A stretch of 64,000 nt of DNA from Phorcus lineatus (Eukaryota > Mollusca > Gastropoda > Trochida > Trochidae). Numbering within the stretch: the stretch's first letter is position 1; each line of letters opens with the position of its first letter. Location: positions 3,484,501 through 3,548,500 of the forward strand of contig OV121087.1 in assembly GCA_921293015.1 (NCBI GenBank), given 5' to 3'. Below are positions 35,462-44,559 of the stretch, piece after piece. The notes beneath the pieces were generated by a model, which had not been told where the DNA came from, made no database searches, and saw only the letters and a list, made by a program, of their open reading frames with translations. The position numbers were made by a program, and so were the translations under genes.

Positions 35462-38400
35462 GTGGGTGCATAGAGAAATATTAAAACCCTTTTCCTTCAA
35501 GTATTGGAATAGCTTTTCTTTAGCTATTGATCATATAAGTCCCTATTGGATTCCTGTTAATAACCAATTATAAGCTCATCAGGGCCTAGATTCTCGGAGG
35601 TCTCTTAGCGCAAAGATGGTCGCAGGCCAATGATAAAATTTGATATTATATACTATCTAATCACTAAAAGAGGTTAAAAATACATGTCCAAGCCTGGAAG
35701 ATCGGTTTCAAGGAAACAAAAACCCTCTAAATAATAAATCATGGTTTTGTGTTATTATTGAAAAATATAATATTTTTTAATGATGGTTTTTGTTTCTTTT
35801 CAGTAATGAAAGAGGACCTTATTCCAGAAACAATATTCCGAATTAAGACTGCGAACCGAAACTACATCTTCATAAAATCAGCGTCCTGTGTTGCCCGTGA
35901 TCATTGGACGAAACAAGCTAAATTCATTGTCAGCTTGAACCAAGTCTTAGAGTGAGAATAATATTTTATATTAGTTATCAATTGAATTCACATATTTTCC
36001 CTTCCTGTTTTTGCATATTTTCTACTGGAATTGAAAATACTTGGTACCCTTTCAATCTTCAGTGTTCAAGCTTTTTAAAAACCTGTGTTTGTCACTATAA
36101 ATGCCCTCTCCCTATAAGAGCCCCCTAACCACATTTAGAACTCACAAAATAGTAACTGCCCCTTTCTCATAACTTTCTATGTAAGGTAAAGCTAGGCAGT
36201 TTCCTCCATTAGTCTGAAGTGAAGTCTTGCACATACAGAGTGTCTTTTGATTCCACATGCAGGCAAGCCAGAAATTTGAAGGCTGAAATTTTTTTAGCAT
36301 GTACTCGTAAGAATGCAGATTTTGCAATTTTTCTAAGAATGCATTAGAATACTTAAATGTTTCTCAGGGACATTTTTTTTTAAAGAATTACAAGGGTTGT
36401 TTCTATTTTTCATTTCATTTGAACAAATATTGATGTGGGAGGAAATCATTTTATATTTGTAATCAGAAATACAGCTTTGAAAGCAGACACAACTGTAAAA
36501 TTGTCATTTTAACAGACATGTAGTAATCAATCATAAAAATCCTGAACTTTTCCCCCCAGTTTATAAGGTTGAATGTGGTAATCATGATAATGTTTATATT
36601 GGTAATAATTTTTAAAATACTACAAATGATAATTTTGATAATGATGATAATGATAATGATGATAAGTAAAATAATGATGATTATAAGAATGACACACCAA
36701 TAATCTTATCTTGTTATCTTCACTTCAGCGAGGAGGAAGGCAGGAAAAAATTAGCAGCTCAAAACGAGGAACTTCGGGTCAAGAAAGAACCCAAGATGTT
36801 TACAGATGACATACTGACAATCATGTCTGATGCCTTGACTGGGAACATTTCCTCTCTTCAGGATGAGGTTCAGTGTCAGAACATGGACTGGGGGAACAGC
36901 CAATACATGACTCCGATCGGAAATGTTATTCGTTCCAGTGTGGCTAGTCCACAGACGGAGAAGTCCCCGCCTACCACATCCACCTCTACGACAACATCTT
37001 CTACTTCTACAACACCATCGAGGAAGAGACCTGCTGTCGATCCATTCGTGAAATTGATTCAAGAGAGTATAATGCCTGATGAAGAAATGGATGTCTCGCC
37101 GTCAAAATGTCTCCAGATTTCTAGTCCCACTTCTAGTGACTGTTCCCCATGCTCGAAATCTTGTAGTTCCAATGAAGGAAGCGTACTGTACAGGTCCAAC
37201 TGCAAGGCCTGTTGTTCCAATAACAAACATTCCAGTTCCATGTTGAAGTCTCTGCTTACAGAGGAGCACAAGCAGCCATCTTGTTCAGCCACATCTCCCA
37301 GAATCCTCTCTCCCACTTCCTGTCCTCAGTCTCCCCGGACGACTGTCAGTGAATCAACTGTTGAGGAATCTGTACAGTCGCCACAAACAGAGAGCAACCA
37401 AAGTAGGTCCCTAATTGAAAAAGAGCATCTTGCTCCATTTTACTGAAGATTCCATAATAATTGTTACATTGTTCCCTAAATCAATAGAGAACAAGTTTTA
37501 TGGATTTACAACTTCTTTATTGAAATATTTAGTCTGTGAAAATATTAAGAAAGGCAGCAATTAAGGTATACCATGCTTGAATAATAATTTTAATAAATCA
37601 TCATGTTAGATAATCTTTTAACAATTCAAACTGAACTGATATTGAGTGAAGCTTCACCTCAAGCAACTTAGGTAGTTAACTATATAACAAATGCTTTTTG
37701 CAATTGCAACATTATTTTAAGTTCATTAATTTCTTAAAATGTATGGTGTTGTTCAAATTATTATGTGAAGAAAAACTTTAGATATTTTACAGTTTACTTT
37801 CATACTGACATACTTACCGTATATTACCGTGTATAAGTCGAGTTTTTTATAGCAATTTGGGGGCCTGAGAAAGGGGGTCGACTTATACACAGGGTCGACT
37901 TATACACAGTAATATACGGTACTATATCTAGTATGTAATTGTATGTATTTCAATGACCTTCCTCAAAAGATTTCATACTGAACATGCTTCATTTTCCCTT
38001 CTCAGCAGAAACAGAGGTGATGTCATTTTCCGACCCGATGTCTGTGAAATCTTCAACAAGTGAACAGGTAATAACTTCAGGTTGAATCTCAGTTGTTTCA
38101 TTTCTTGTACAATCTGATGTGGCTGTATTCTCTAACATAGATCCAGCATGTGCCTTACTGTGGCTGTATTCTCTAACATAGATCCAGCATGTGCCTTACT
38201 GTTGCTGTATTCTCTAACATAGATCCAGCATGTGCCTTACTGTTGCTGTATTCTCTAACATAGATCCAGCATGTGCCTTACTGTGGCTGTATTCTCTAAC
38301 ATAGATCCAGCATGTGCCTTACTGTTGCTGTATTCTCTAACATAGATCCAGCATGTGCCTTACTGTTGCTGTATTCTCTAACATAGATCCAGCATGTGCC

Positions 38401-40624
38401 TTACTGTTGCTGTATTCTCTAACATAGATCCAGCATGTGCCTTACTGTGGCTGTATTCTCTAACATAGATCCAGCATGTGCCTTACTGTGGCTGTATTCT
38501 CTAACATAGATCCAGCATGTGCCTTACTGTGGCTGTATTCTCTAACATAGATCCAGCATGTGCCTTACAATTTGAGATATTCCAATATACATGGATACTA
38601 GTTATATAACCTAACAAACACTATCAACCCCTCACTGCCCTCCTGGCTGTTTAAGATAAGTCTCAAAAATTACGTTTGACTATTTGAGGCGTCAGTCATA
38701 ATTGCGACATTCTACCTTCATATTGTCACTGTAAAAAACAAATAAGTTTTATAATGTGTCTTTTTGGTAACAGTTGATACTTCCCGATCAAATGACACCA
38801 TTGATTAAGTTTGGCTTATAAGACTCCAACAACTCATGGAGTGGCTTTTTAAGCCCCAAATCACCACACCTCACTTCACAATTCCCCTCAAGCACTTGTT
38901 TTATCCTAATCTCTTGCCAATTTCCCAGAGCCTGATGTCTCCAGAATCCCCCTCCTCCCCCCAGCAGACGTTTGTGACCACCTTCACGGAGCAGCTGAAG
39001 CAGAAACACAAGCTGATGGAGCAGAGCCTGCTCATACAGGAAGCCACCATCTTCACCTTGGAGTCAGAGGTCAACAAGGTCAAGGGCACCGGACACTCCT
39101 CCCCGCATCTCCAGAAGATCTGTGAACGTCTCAGAGCAATCAAGGTAATGAACTGGTTCTCTTTATGACTGAACAGTCTCTCAAACTTGTTTATTGTCCC
39201 TATAGGAGGTCTTATTGGACAGTTTCTTTACCTCTTGTGCTCCTATTAAGCTTATGCGTTTTAGTAAAACAAGTATAGAAATAAAGTGAAGAAATACCAT
39301 GTTTCAAATTATAAAGGTAAATATAGAAAAACATGGTTTTGATATAACAGCTTATAGCAATAAAGTCTTACTCTTATCTCAAAAGGATTGTGAGGAATAA
39401 CAAATAAGGAACATAAAATCGGTTAATGCGTTGCAATAAAGGTAAAAAAATAAGTTTTTGAAATTTAGAATTTGTCCAGTTTTTCTTAGTTAGGCCTGAC
39501 TGTAAGCAGAAATGTTTTTCTGTCTGTATTATATCACAGAAACAGTTCACTCAGTTTAGATTCAAATTCTGACATTTTACCCATAAGAATTTCTTATTAA
39601 GCACACATATAAGCTTGTCTAGCACTTGTTTTTCATGTACAGGTAAATGAAATTATAGTCTTCATGAATAACTGTGATTAATAATTTTGTGTACACTAAA
39701 GATGAGGAGGCAAAAGAGTAAATGGCAGTGTTGTTTACAATGTTTCATGTGTTCCAGGCGAGTAAAGCAAGACAGCAAGCAGAACTTCTGTGCCTCCAGA
39801 CCAAGCTCAACCAGCAGAAGAAGATGAATCTTTCTGTCAGCAGCCCCGGCTCATCCAGCTCCCAGACTTCAGAATGTCTCTCGGAACCCTCCACATCTGC
39901 AGCCCAGATGTTCTTCGGGTCAGAGTCCCATTCCAGCACTGCCCAAATTGACCTTGGGGAGATAGAACCTACCTTCTATCCAGTCATATCCAAAGAGAAT
40001 TCCAAATCCACTGCCACATATGGGTACCTAAAGAAGGGTCTAGGTCAGTCAGGATATGGCTTGAATAATGGCAAGATGAAAAGCAATCTTTCTCAGAATC
40101 ACCATGTCCCGAACTCTCATGTTGATATCCCATACAGACCTTTCTCCCAGTCACAAAGTAGTCCGTATCATATCCCTACCTCACACACAAACAGAAGTCA
40201 TCACCACCAGAACAACAATCATCCCGGACCTGTCAATGTCAACTATAGCCAGTACTCTCAATCCAACAATCAATCTGGTGATTCCTACCAATCGTCAGCT
40301 AATATCTACAATGAACCTGCATTTGGGAACCAACGGAATGGGGTCCAAACTGGGGTGATATGGCGGTCAAGTCAGATGCCAGAGTCAGGTCAGTCAAATA
40401 TAACCCAACCTTACTACACACATCAAATGCCTCTGACCATGGCCACAGTCAGCAATGCAAATCATCAGTCTCTTTCCTCAAGGATCCTGGACAGGGACGG
40501 CATTAAGAGCCGCAGTGAACGCATCAAGATTATAGCTTCAGCTTACGCTAAGTTACCTCCTCAAGTCTGCCACCCGTCAAGTTGTGCTTCCGTCCCGTCG
40601 CATGAAAGTCTCTACACGCTCTGA
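35355..40624 (+). CDS. bHLH-PAS transcription factor, C-terminal half (six exons)
   Basis: Exons 35355-35461, 35804-35951, 36729-37402, 38006-38067, 38929-39144 and 39758-40624 join in one frame with GT-AG introns. The product begins inside PAS-B (GYLPSEQIG, HKDDLDAVANSH, FRIKT, then HWTKQAKFIVSLNQVLD). It then has a Ser/Thr-rich linker, a Lys/Glu/Gln coiled-coil and a Ser/Gln/Asn/His-rich tail ending at TGA 40622-40624. PAS-B mediates dimerisation or ligand binding in bHLH-PAS factors, which act in the nucleus. 'GYLP...' and 'FIV' followed by a charged EEEGR segment fit CLOCK/NPAS2 and Met/Gce; the order PAS-B, linker, coiled-coil, Gln/Asn-rich tail recalls CLOCK, while 'PYxxxHKDD' and 'EEEG' recall Met. 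The N-terminal bHLH and PAS-A are not found, so family membership is established knowledge applied to PAS-B, and the subfamily is inference. Confidence 0.85.
35579..35632. mobile_element. Half copy of the fold-back element at 47526
   Basis: 'cagggcctagattctcggag', 'tctcttagcgcaaagatggt' and 'cgcaggccaatg' match the left arm of 47526-47640. Only one arm is present. It lies in the intron between exons a and b of the PAS gene. Confidence 0.55.
35804..35951 (+). CDS. PAS gene exon b (PAS-B C-terminal part)
   Basis: Acceptor 'tgtttcttttcag|taatga'; donor 'cttaga|gtgaga'. Read in phase after exon a: (I)MKEDLIPETIFRIKTANRN, then YIFIKSASCVARDHW, then TKQAKFIVSLNQVL. These are the PAS-B beta strands, with the closing 'W(T/N)..xEFIV' sheet motif. 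The in-frame ATG at 35806 is internal and not a start. The last two bases (GA) join C of the next exon to give Asp. Confidence 0.88.
36590..36695. repeat. Simple (GATAAT/GATGAT) repeat in intron
   Basis: Imperfect ataatgatgataatgataat tract about 35 bases upstream of the exon c acceptor. Confidence 0.8.
36729..37402 (+). CDS. PAS gene exon c (Ser/Thr-rich linker)
   Basis: Acceptor 'cacttcag|cgagg'; donor 'aaccaaa|gtaggt'. It starts (D)EEEGRKKLAAQNEELRVKKE, contains a V-K-K-E sumoylation consensus, an acidic-hydrophobic 'MFTDDILTIMSDAL' helix, a Ser/Thr/Pro run, a basic SRKRP that could serve as a nuclear localisation signal, and 'SMLKSLLTEE' which includes an LxxLL motif used for nuclear-receptor or coactivator contacts. 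Cys-rich SPCSKSCSS and CKACCSNN lie between them. The ATG at 36796 is internal. Functional assignments of the short motifs are inference. Confidence 0.87.
37817..37919. mobile_element. TA-flanked MITE, 103 bp, in PAS gene intron
   Basis: Terminal inverted repeats CCGTATATTACCGTGTATAA (left) and CCGTATATTACTGTGTATAA (right, reverse complement), flanked by TA at 37815-37816 and 37920-37921. Inside the right end 'gtcgacttatacacag' occurs twice in tandem. No coding capacity. It shares the CCGT(A/G)T start with the MITE at 24887. Confidence 0.88.
38006..38067 (+). CDS. PAS gene exon d (short, NAGNAG acceptor)
   Basis: A 62-base exon with acceptor 'cccttctcagcag|aaacag'. Using the first AG gives codons for T-E-T-E-V-M-S-F-S-D, using the second (38009) gives K-T-E-V-M; both keep the frame. 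The donor is 'gaacag|gtaata', phase 0. The identification rests on frame and phase agreement on both sides, with no domain in it. Confidence 0.75.
38119..38570. repeat. Minisatellite, 41-bp unit, 11 copies, in PAS gene intron
   Basis: Units of tggctgtattctctaacata plus gatccagcatgtgccttactg. The copies are identical except at one site, giving 'tggctg' or 'ttgctg' in the order G G T T G T T T G G G. This homogeneity implies recent expansion. It lies between exons d and e. Confidence 0.95.
38571..38665. repeat. Dispersed repeat, copy 3 (partial)
   Basis: 'ccaatatacatggatactag', 'aacaaacactatcaacccct' and 'gccctcctggctgtttaaga' match 15222-15320. It begins exactly where the 41-bp minisatellite ends. 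Confidence 0.7.
38929..39144 (+). CDS. PAS gene exon e (coiled-coil)
   Basis: Acceptor 'gccaatttcccag|agcctg', donor 'atcaag|gtaatg', phase 0 at both ends, 72 codons. Sequence SLMSPESPSSPQQTFVTTFT is followed by EQLKQKHKLMEQSLLIQEA and TIFTLESEVNKVK, a heptad-like amphipathic helix. CLOCK/NPAS2 proteins have a comparable coiled-coil exon downstream of PAS-B, so this may be an interaction surface. The upstream open frame from 38836 is intronic read-through. Confidence 0.85.
39758..40624 (+). CDS. PAS gene terminal coding exon (Gln/Asn/His/Ser-rich)
   Basis: Acceptor 'tcatgtgttccag|gcgagt', phase 0, stop TGA at 40622-40624, 288 codons. It begins ASKARQQAELLCLQTKLNQQ, which continues the coiled-coil of exon e. 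It then becomes low-complexity with runs such as SHHHQNNNHPG and QYSQSNNQSGDSYQSS, typical of transactivation domains. A last ordered segment, RILDRDGIKSRSERIKIIAS, precedes the C-terminus SLYTL. The ATG at 39722 is upstream of the acceptor and not used. Confidence 0.87.
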   Translation, partial: ASKARQQAELLCLQTKLNQQKKMNLSVSSPGSSSSQTSECLSEPSTSAAQMFFGSESHSSTAQIDLGEIEPTFYPVISKENSKSTATYGYLKKGLGQSGYGLNNGKMKSNLSQNHHVPNSHVDIPYRPFSQSQSSPYHIPTSHTNRSHHHQNNNHPGPVNVNYSQYSQSNNQSGDSYQSSANIYNEPAFGNQRNGVQTGVIWRSSQMPESGQSNITQPYYTHQMPLTMATVSNANHQSLSSRILDRDGIKSRSERIKIIASAYAKLPPQVCHPSSCASVPSHESLYTL

Positions 40625-43430
40625 AGATGGTGTTATGTTTAGCTTAGGTCTGACTAATGTTGCTCTCATCTCAACTCATCTTGGTCTGTCTCTCAAGGAA
40701 CATTGAAGTGACCTGCATCCTTCTTGGAAGTTTGATTTGACACTGAAGTATCCCATATCCTTAAAGAAAGTTGGCTGTGACAATAAAGTGAGCTTTTCCT
40801 CACAGACAATGAAGTGATTATGTCCTTCACAGAAGTTTGATATGACATTGAAGTGACCTTTCCTTTAAGAAAGTTGGCTATGACAATGAAGTGACTATGT
40901 CTTTCACAGAAGTAAGTTTGATATGACATTGAAGTAACTTTTCCTTTAGAAAGTTGGATATGACATTGAAGTAACTTTTCCTTCAAGAAAGTTGGATATG
41001 ACATTGAAGTGACCCTTTCCTTCAAAGAGGGTTTGATATGACATTGAAGGAAGTTGTATAAGACTTTGAAGCAGTCTGTGTCTTTCAGGGAAGTTGTATA
41101 AGACTCTGAAGTAGCTTGTGCCTCTCAAGGAAGTTGTATAAGACATTGAAGTACCCTGTGTCTCTCAAGGAAGTTGTATAAGACTTTAAAGTGGCCTGTG
41201 TCTCTCAAGGAAGTTGTATAAGACTTTGATGTAGCCTGTGTCCCTCAAGGAAGTTGTATAACACATTGAAGTAGCCTTTGTCTCTCAAGGAAGTTGTATA
41301 AGACTTTGAAGTAGCTTGTGCCTCTCACAGAAGTTGGATGTAGCATGGTGACCTATCTCTTGCAAGGTAATTAGATATAACATTGAAATTACCTCACTCC
41401 TTCAAGTATAGGGATATTATATTAATGAATCCATTGTCTCTTCTGGAAACCTACATGTTCTGAAATTTTTATGATTTGAAGACATGACATTGCCTGCTTC
41501 AATGTCATGCCAGTTTATGGAGAGATTTAGGTGAACCTGTGAACTGTGAAACAAATAGATCAATCTTGAAGTACCTGTGGACAAGCATGACCAGGAATTT
41601 GATTAAGATATAGGAGTTTGTACATTTAATATATAGGAGTTTGTACCCTTAGTTACATTGTAGCACTTTGTTTGGAAGACACAAAGAACTATGTGCCTGT
41701 GGATATAGTGCCTATTGAGTTTGTGCCTGGTGTTTGTTCTCTGGACCGTCTTTTGTGGACCATGACAGATCCATGACACGAATGTGCCTGCTTTCTGAAC
41801 TTTCTGAAATCTTTGATAAATTCTGTGAAGCTGTGTTGCTCATCCCCATCAAGACAAACATGGACTATTAATTTTCATCTAGTCTTTGTGTGAATGTGTT
41901 AATCACAGGTGAACATTTGCACATTTTAGAAAAATTATTTTAAATATTGATGTTACGCCAGTGAAGAACATCACAGTCTTTTTTTACAAGAAAGTCCAGG
42001 AAAGTTTTTTGGCACATTTTGTAATTTTAGAAACAATTAAGGGACACTGAAGCAAATTGACCGGCTAATTTTTATTTGGAAAGAAAACTTTAAAGTCCAC
42101 ATGGAAGCAGAAGTATTTGGTCTTTGGAGATCAACCCTATTGATAAATATTTTTTTAAAAAGATGATTTCGTAGGGATTAAAATAATGATTTCCATCTGT
42201 GATTTAGTCATTTAGAAAGATGTGTTGTAGAGACTGTTAAATAGGTCTTAGAAATACTGCATAAAGACATAATTGACAACAAAGTTAACACAGTTTATAA
42301 AGAATGAAGAATTATTTAAGAATAACATTTTTGGATAACTTTATAAATTCAATGGTAATATATTTCTTTATATAGAAAATAGTTTCTGAAGAGTTCTTAA
42401 AGGTTCTAAAAGAAATCAATAATCTGAATTGCTTATTCTGTGAAGTACCGGGGTGTAGCAAAGTTGATAAAGTTATGACAAAATTAAGTAAGTCAACTTG
42501 AACAAATTGAAAACTTTGTCATCATTATAAATATTGGTTTTGTGTTTATTAATGAATACGACTGTTTTGATATTCTTCATTGGAATAATTGTAAACATGA
42601 TAATTATACTTGAACCAATATTATGAACTAAATTAATGTTCAAGTTGTAGAAAATATTATTGCTGAATGTGTCTTATACTAAATATAATGTAATTGAAAA
42701 CATTTTTTGCAGAAATTCTGAAATTACTGAAAGTTGCCGATGTGAATATTCGTGATGTACTTGAACAGTCTATTAATTAAGTAATTATTATTGAAAATAC
42801 TTTAACACTGTTAGTAGAGAATTTTGCACTGTTTACTTTGTTCACTGAAATGTTTGCTTTCATGTTGTTAAAGAAACAAACTAAAATGGAAAAAAAATCA
42901 TTCTGAAGCAATATAGATGCAGTGGGGCTCTGAGAAGCTTGCATATTAACTGTCTTCCTACAGGAGGCACTCAAGTCATTTTTACCTTTGAAACCAATGT
43001 AAAAATCGTTGAGGTGAAAATTTGCAAACATCCAAATTTTTTCAAGTTGATTCTCTGACGCCTTCAGTTTTGTAAGGAATATGTGCATGTTGCTCGGGTG
43101 AAAGAACTCTAGTTTTTGCTATAGAACAGTTTTTAACAACTTCACTCAGTGCACAACTAACTCCAATCAGATTTCTGTATTTCTTGATCACAAAGTGCTC
43201 CACTTGCAACAGAGAACACTCGGTAAGATATGATTTGAGTACCGGTTTGGAGGAAAAGCTACTATACCCTTGTATAATGTTGATTGTCAAGACAGTATTT
43301 TCTCATGAAAAATGTGAATACATTTGTTATATTTAGATATATATATATATGCGTCTGTATATACATGTATATGTATGTTGCATTCACATGTGCTTTATTG
43401 TTAACTGTGCCCAAATAAAGTGTTTGTAAT
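40625..43430 (+). other. Probable 3' UTR and downstream of the PAS gene
   Basis: Continues from the stop codon. Candidate polyadenylation signals are AATAAA near 43412 ('cccaaataaagtgtttg') and, further on, near 44932. Neither is proven. There is no further coding exon in this interval; minus-strand frames at 42777-43290 lack domains. Confidence 0.4.
40690..41345 (+). repeat. Diverged ~40-bp tandem repeat in the 3' UTR
   Basis: About sixteen copies of a unit near 'tctctcaaggaagttgtata' plus 'agactttgaagtagcctgtg', the first half more diverged ('gaagtttgatatgacattga'). It starts within 70 bases of the PAS gene stop codon, so it is probably transcribed. Confidence 0.85.
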
Positions 43431-43768
43431 GAATATTTCATGAATATGTTCATGGAGTTCAAATACTTGTATACAAAAGGCAAAAAACTAATTGCAAAGA
43501 TGGCAACAATTTCAATACTTTACAAATGATGATCTGGACAGATTTTTTAAAGTTAAAAGTAGATATAAACCAAAGTTTAAGTGAAGGTGAAGCATTACTA
43601 GATGATGACCCTTTAAATTTTATTTTGTCAAACATTTCCCAACTTTGAAACATTTTTGATCACTGGACTCTTCTTACAAAATTGTATTGATATTAAGAGT
43701 CAATCCCAGGTGATGTACATTTCATGAAGGAAAGCAATGTAGTAATGCCACAAGTTAAAAAACCTTAA

Positions 43769-44553
43769 AGGGACACAGAGTACGTTGTTCGAGTCAAATA
43801 TGTCAAACTTCATAATTGATGTCATTTGATCAAGATGTAGTGGATGTTTCTAAAAATCAATATTTTTGTGCGTATTAGTTCAGTATAGTGACAATAAATA
43901 GATTTAAGTCGTGATTTGTGATAGAAAACCGGACAATGGCTCGCACCAATGAATCAAACATAATTTTGAAAACTAATTAACAGTAAAGACAAAGACAAAT
44001 ATTGATTGGTAGTCATTTAAGGAGGCGGGATAGCGCAGTGGTTAGGCTTCGGATCAGGAGGTGCGTGGTTTGAATCCGGGGCTCGGCAACTTTGTCTGAA
44101 GTAGAGAACTGTTCTACACGCAGTCAGGTTTGGGTGCAATGCTACACTGAAATTCAGCGCAGTAACACCCATGGTTCGCTAGTTCCAGCCGATGTTCGCA
44201 GGTTTCACCGCAATGCTTAGCCACATAAGTGTTGCGGGCTTTCTCACTGCAATAATACTAGCAGCCGCGATATAAGTGAATTAATCTTGAATGCGACGTT
44301 AAACCCCAACTCACCTCATCTCATTTAAGGAGGTCATTTAACTAATGTACATGTAAACCGGATGCAGAATTTCGACATCCAAACATTTACATGGCTGTTT
44401 TTCAGTTATCAAAGACAAGAAAATGTCATACTTTTGACATTTTAAACTTAAGGTGAAAGTATAGAGGGGCGATTTGAGTTTAACTCAAGATATATGGTAT
44501 TTTGACTTTAATTTAAACCTCATGAAAAATCATAAAACATACTCTGTGTCACT
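43769..44553. mobile_element. TTAA-flanked MITE with a SINE nested inside
   Basis: Left end AGGGACACAGAGTACG, right end (reverse complement) AGTGACACAGAGTATG, TTAA at 43765-43768 and 44554-44557. Without the nested SINE and its duplicated flank the element would be about 475 bp, close to the 451 bp of the one at 28205. No transposase frame. Confidence 0.8.
44021..44320 (+). mobile_element. tRNA-derived SINE, full length, nested
   Basis: The head has A-box 'tagcgcagtgg' and B-box 'ggtttgaatcc', then the family body and tail. A 13-base target duplication tcatttaaggagg at 44013-44025 and 44321-44333 overlaps the first bases of the head. The insertion is inside the TTAA element 43769-44553 and therefore younger than it. 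Confidence 0.9.
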
Positions 44554-44559
44554 TTAAGC

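Noticed and set aside
36751-37316. Minus-strand frames over PAS gene exon c
   Set aside because: Antisense to a well-supported exon.
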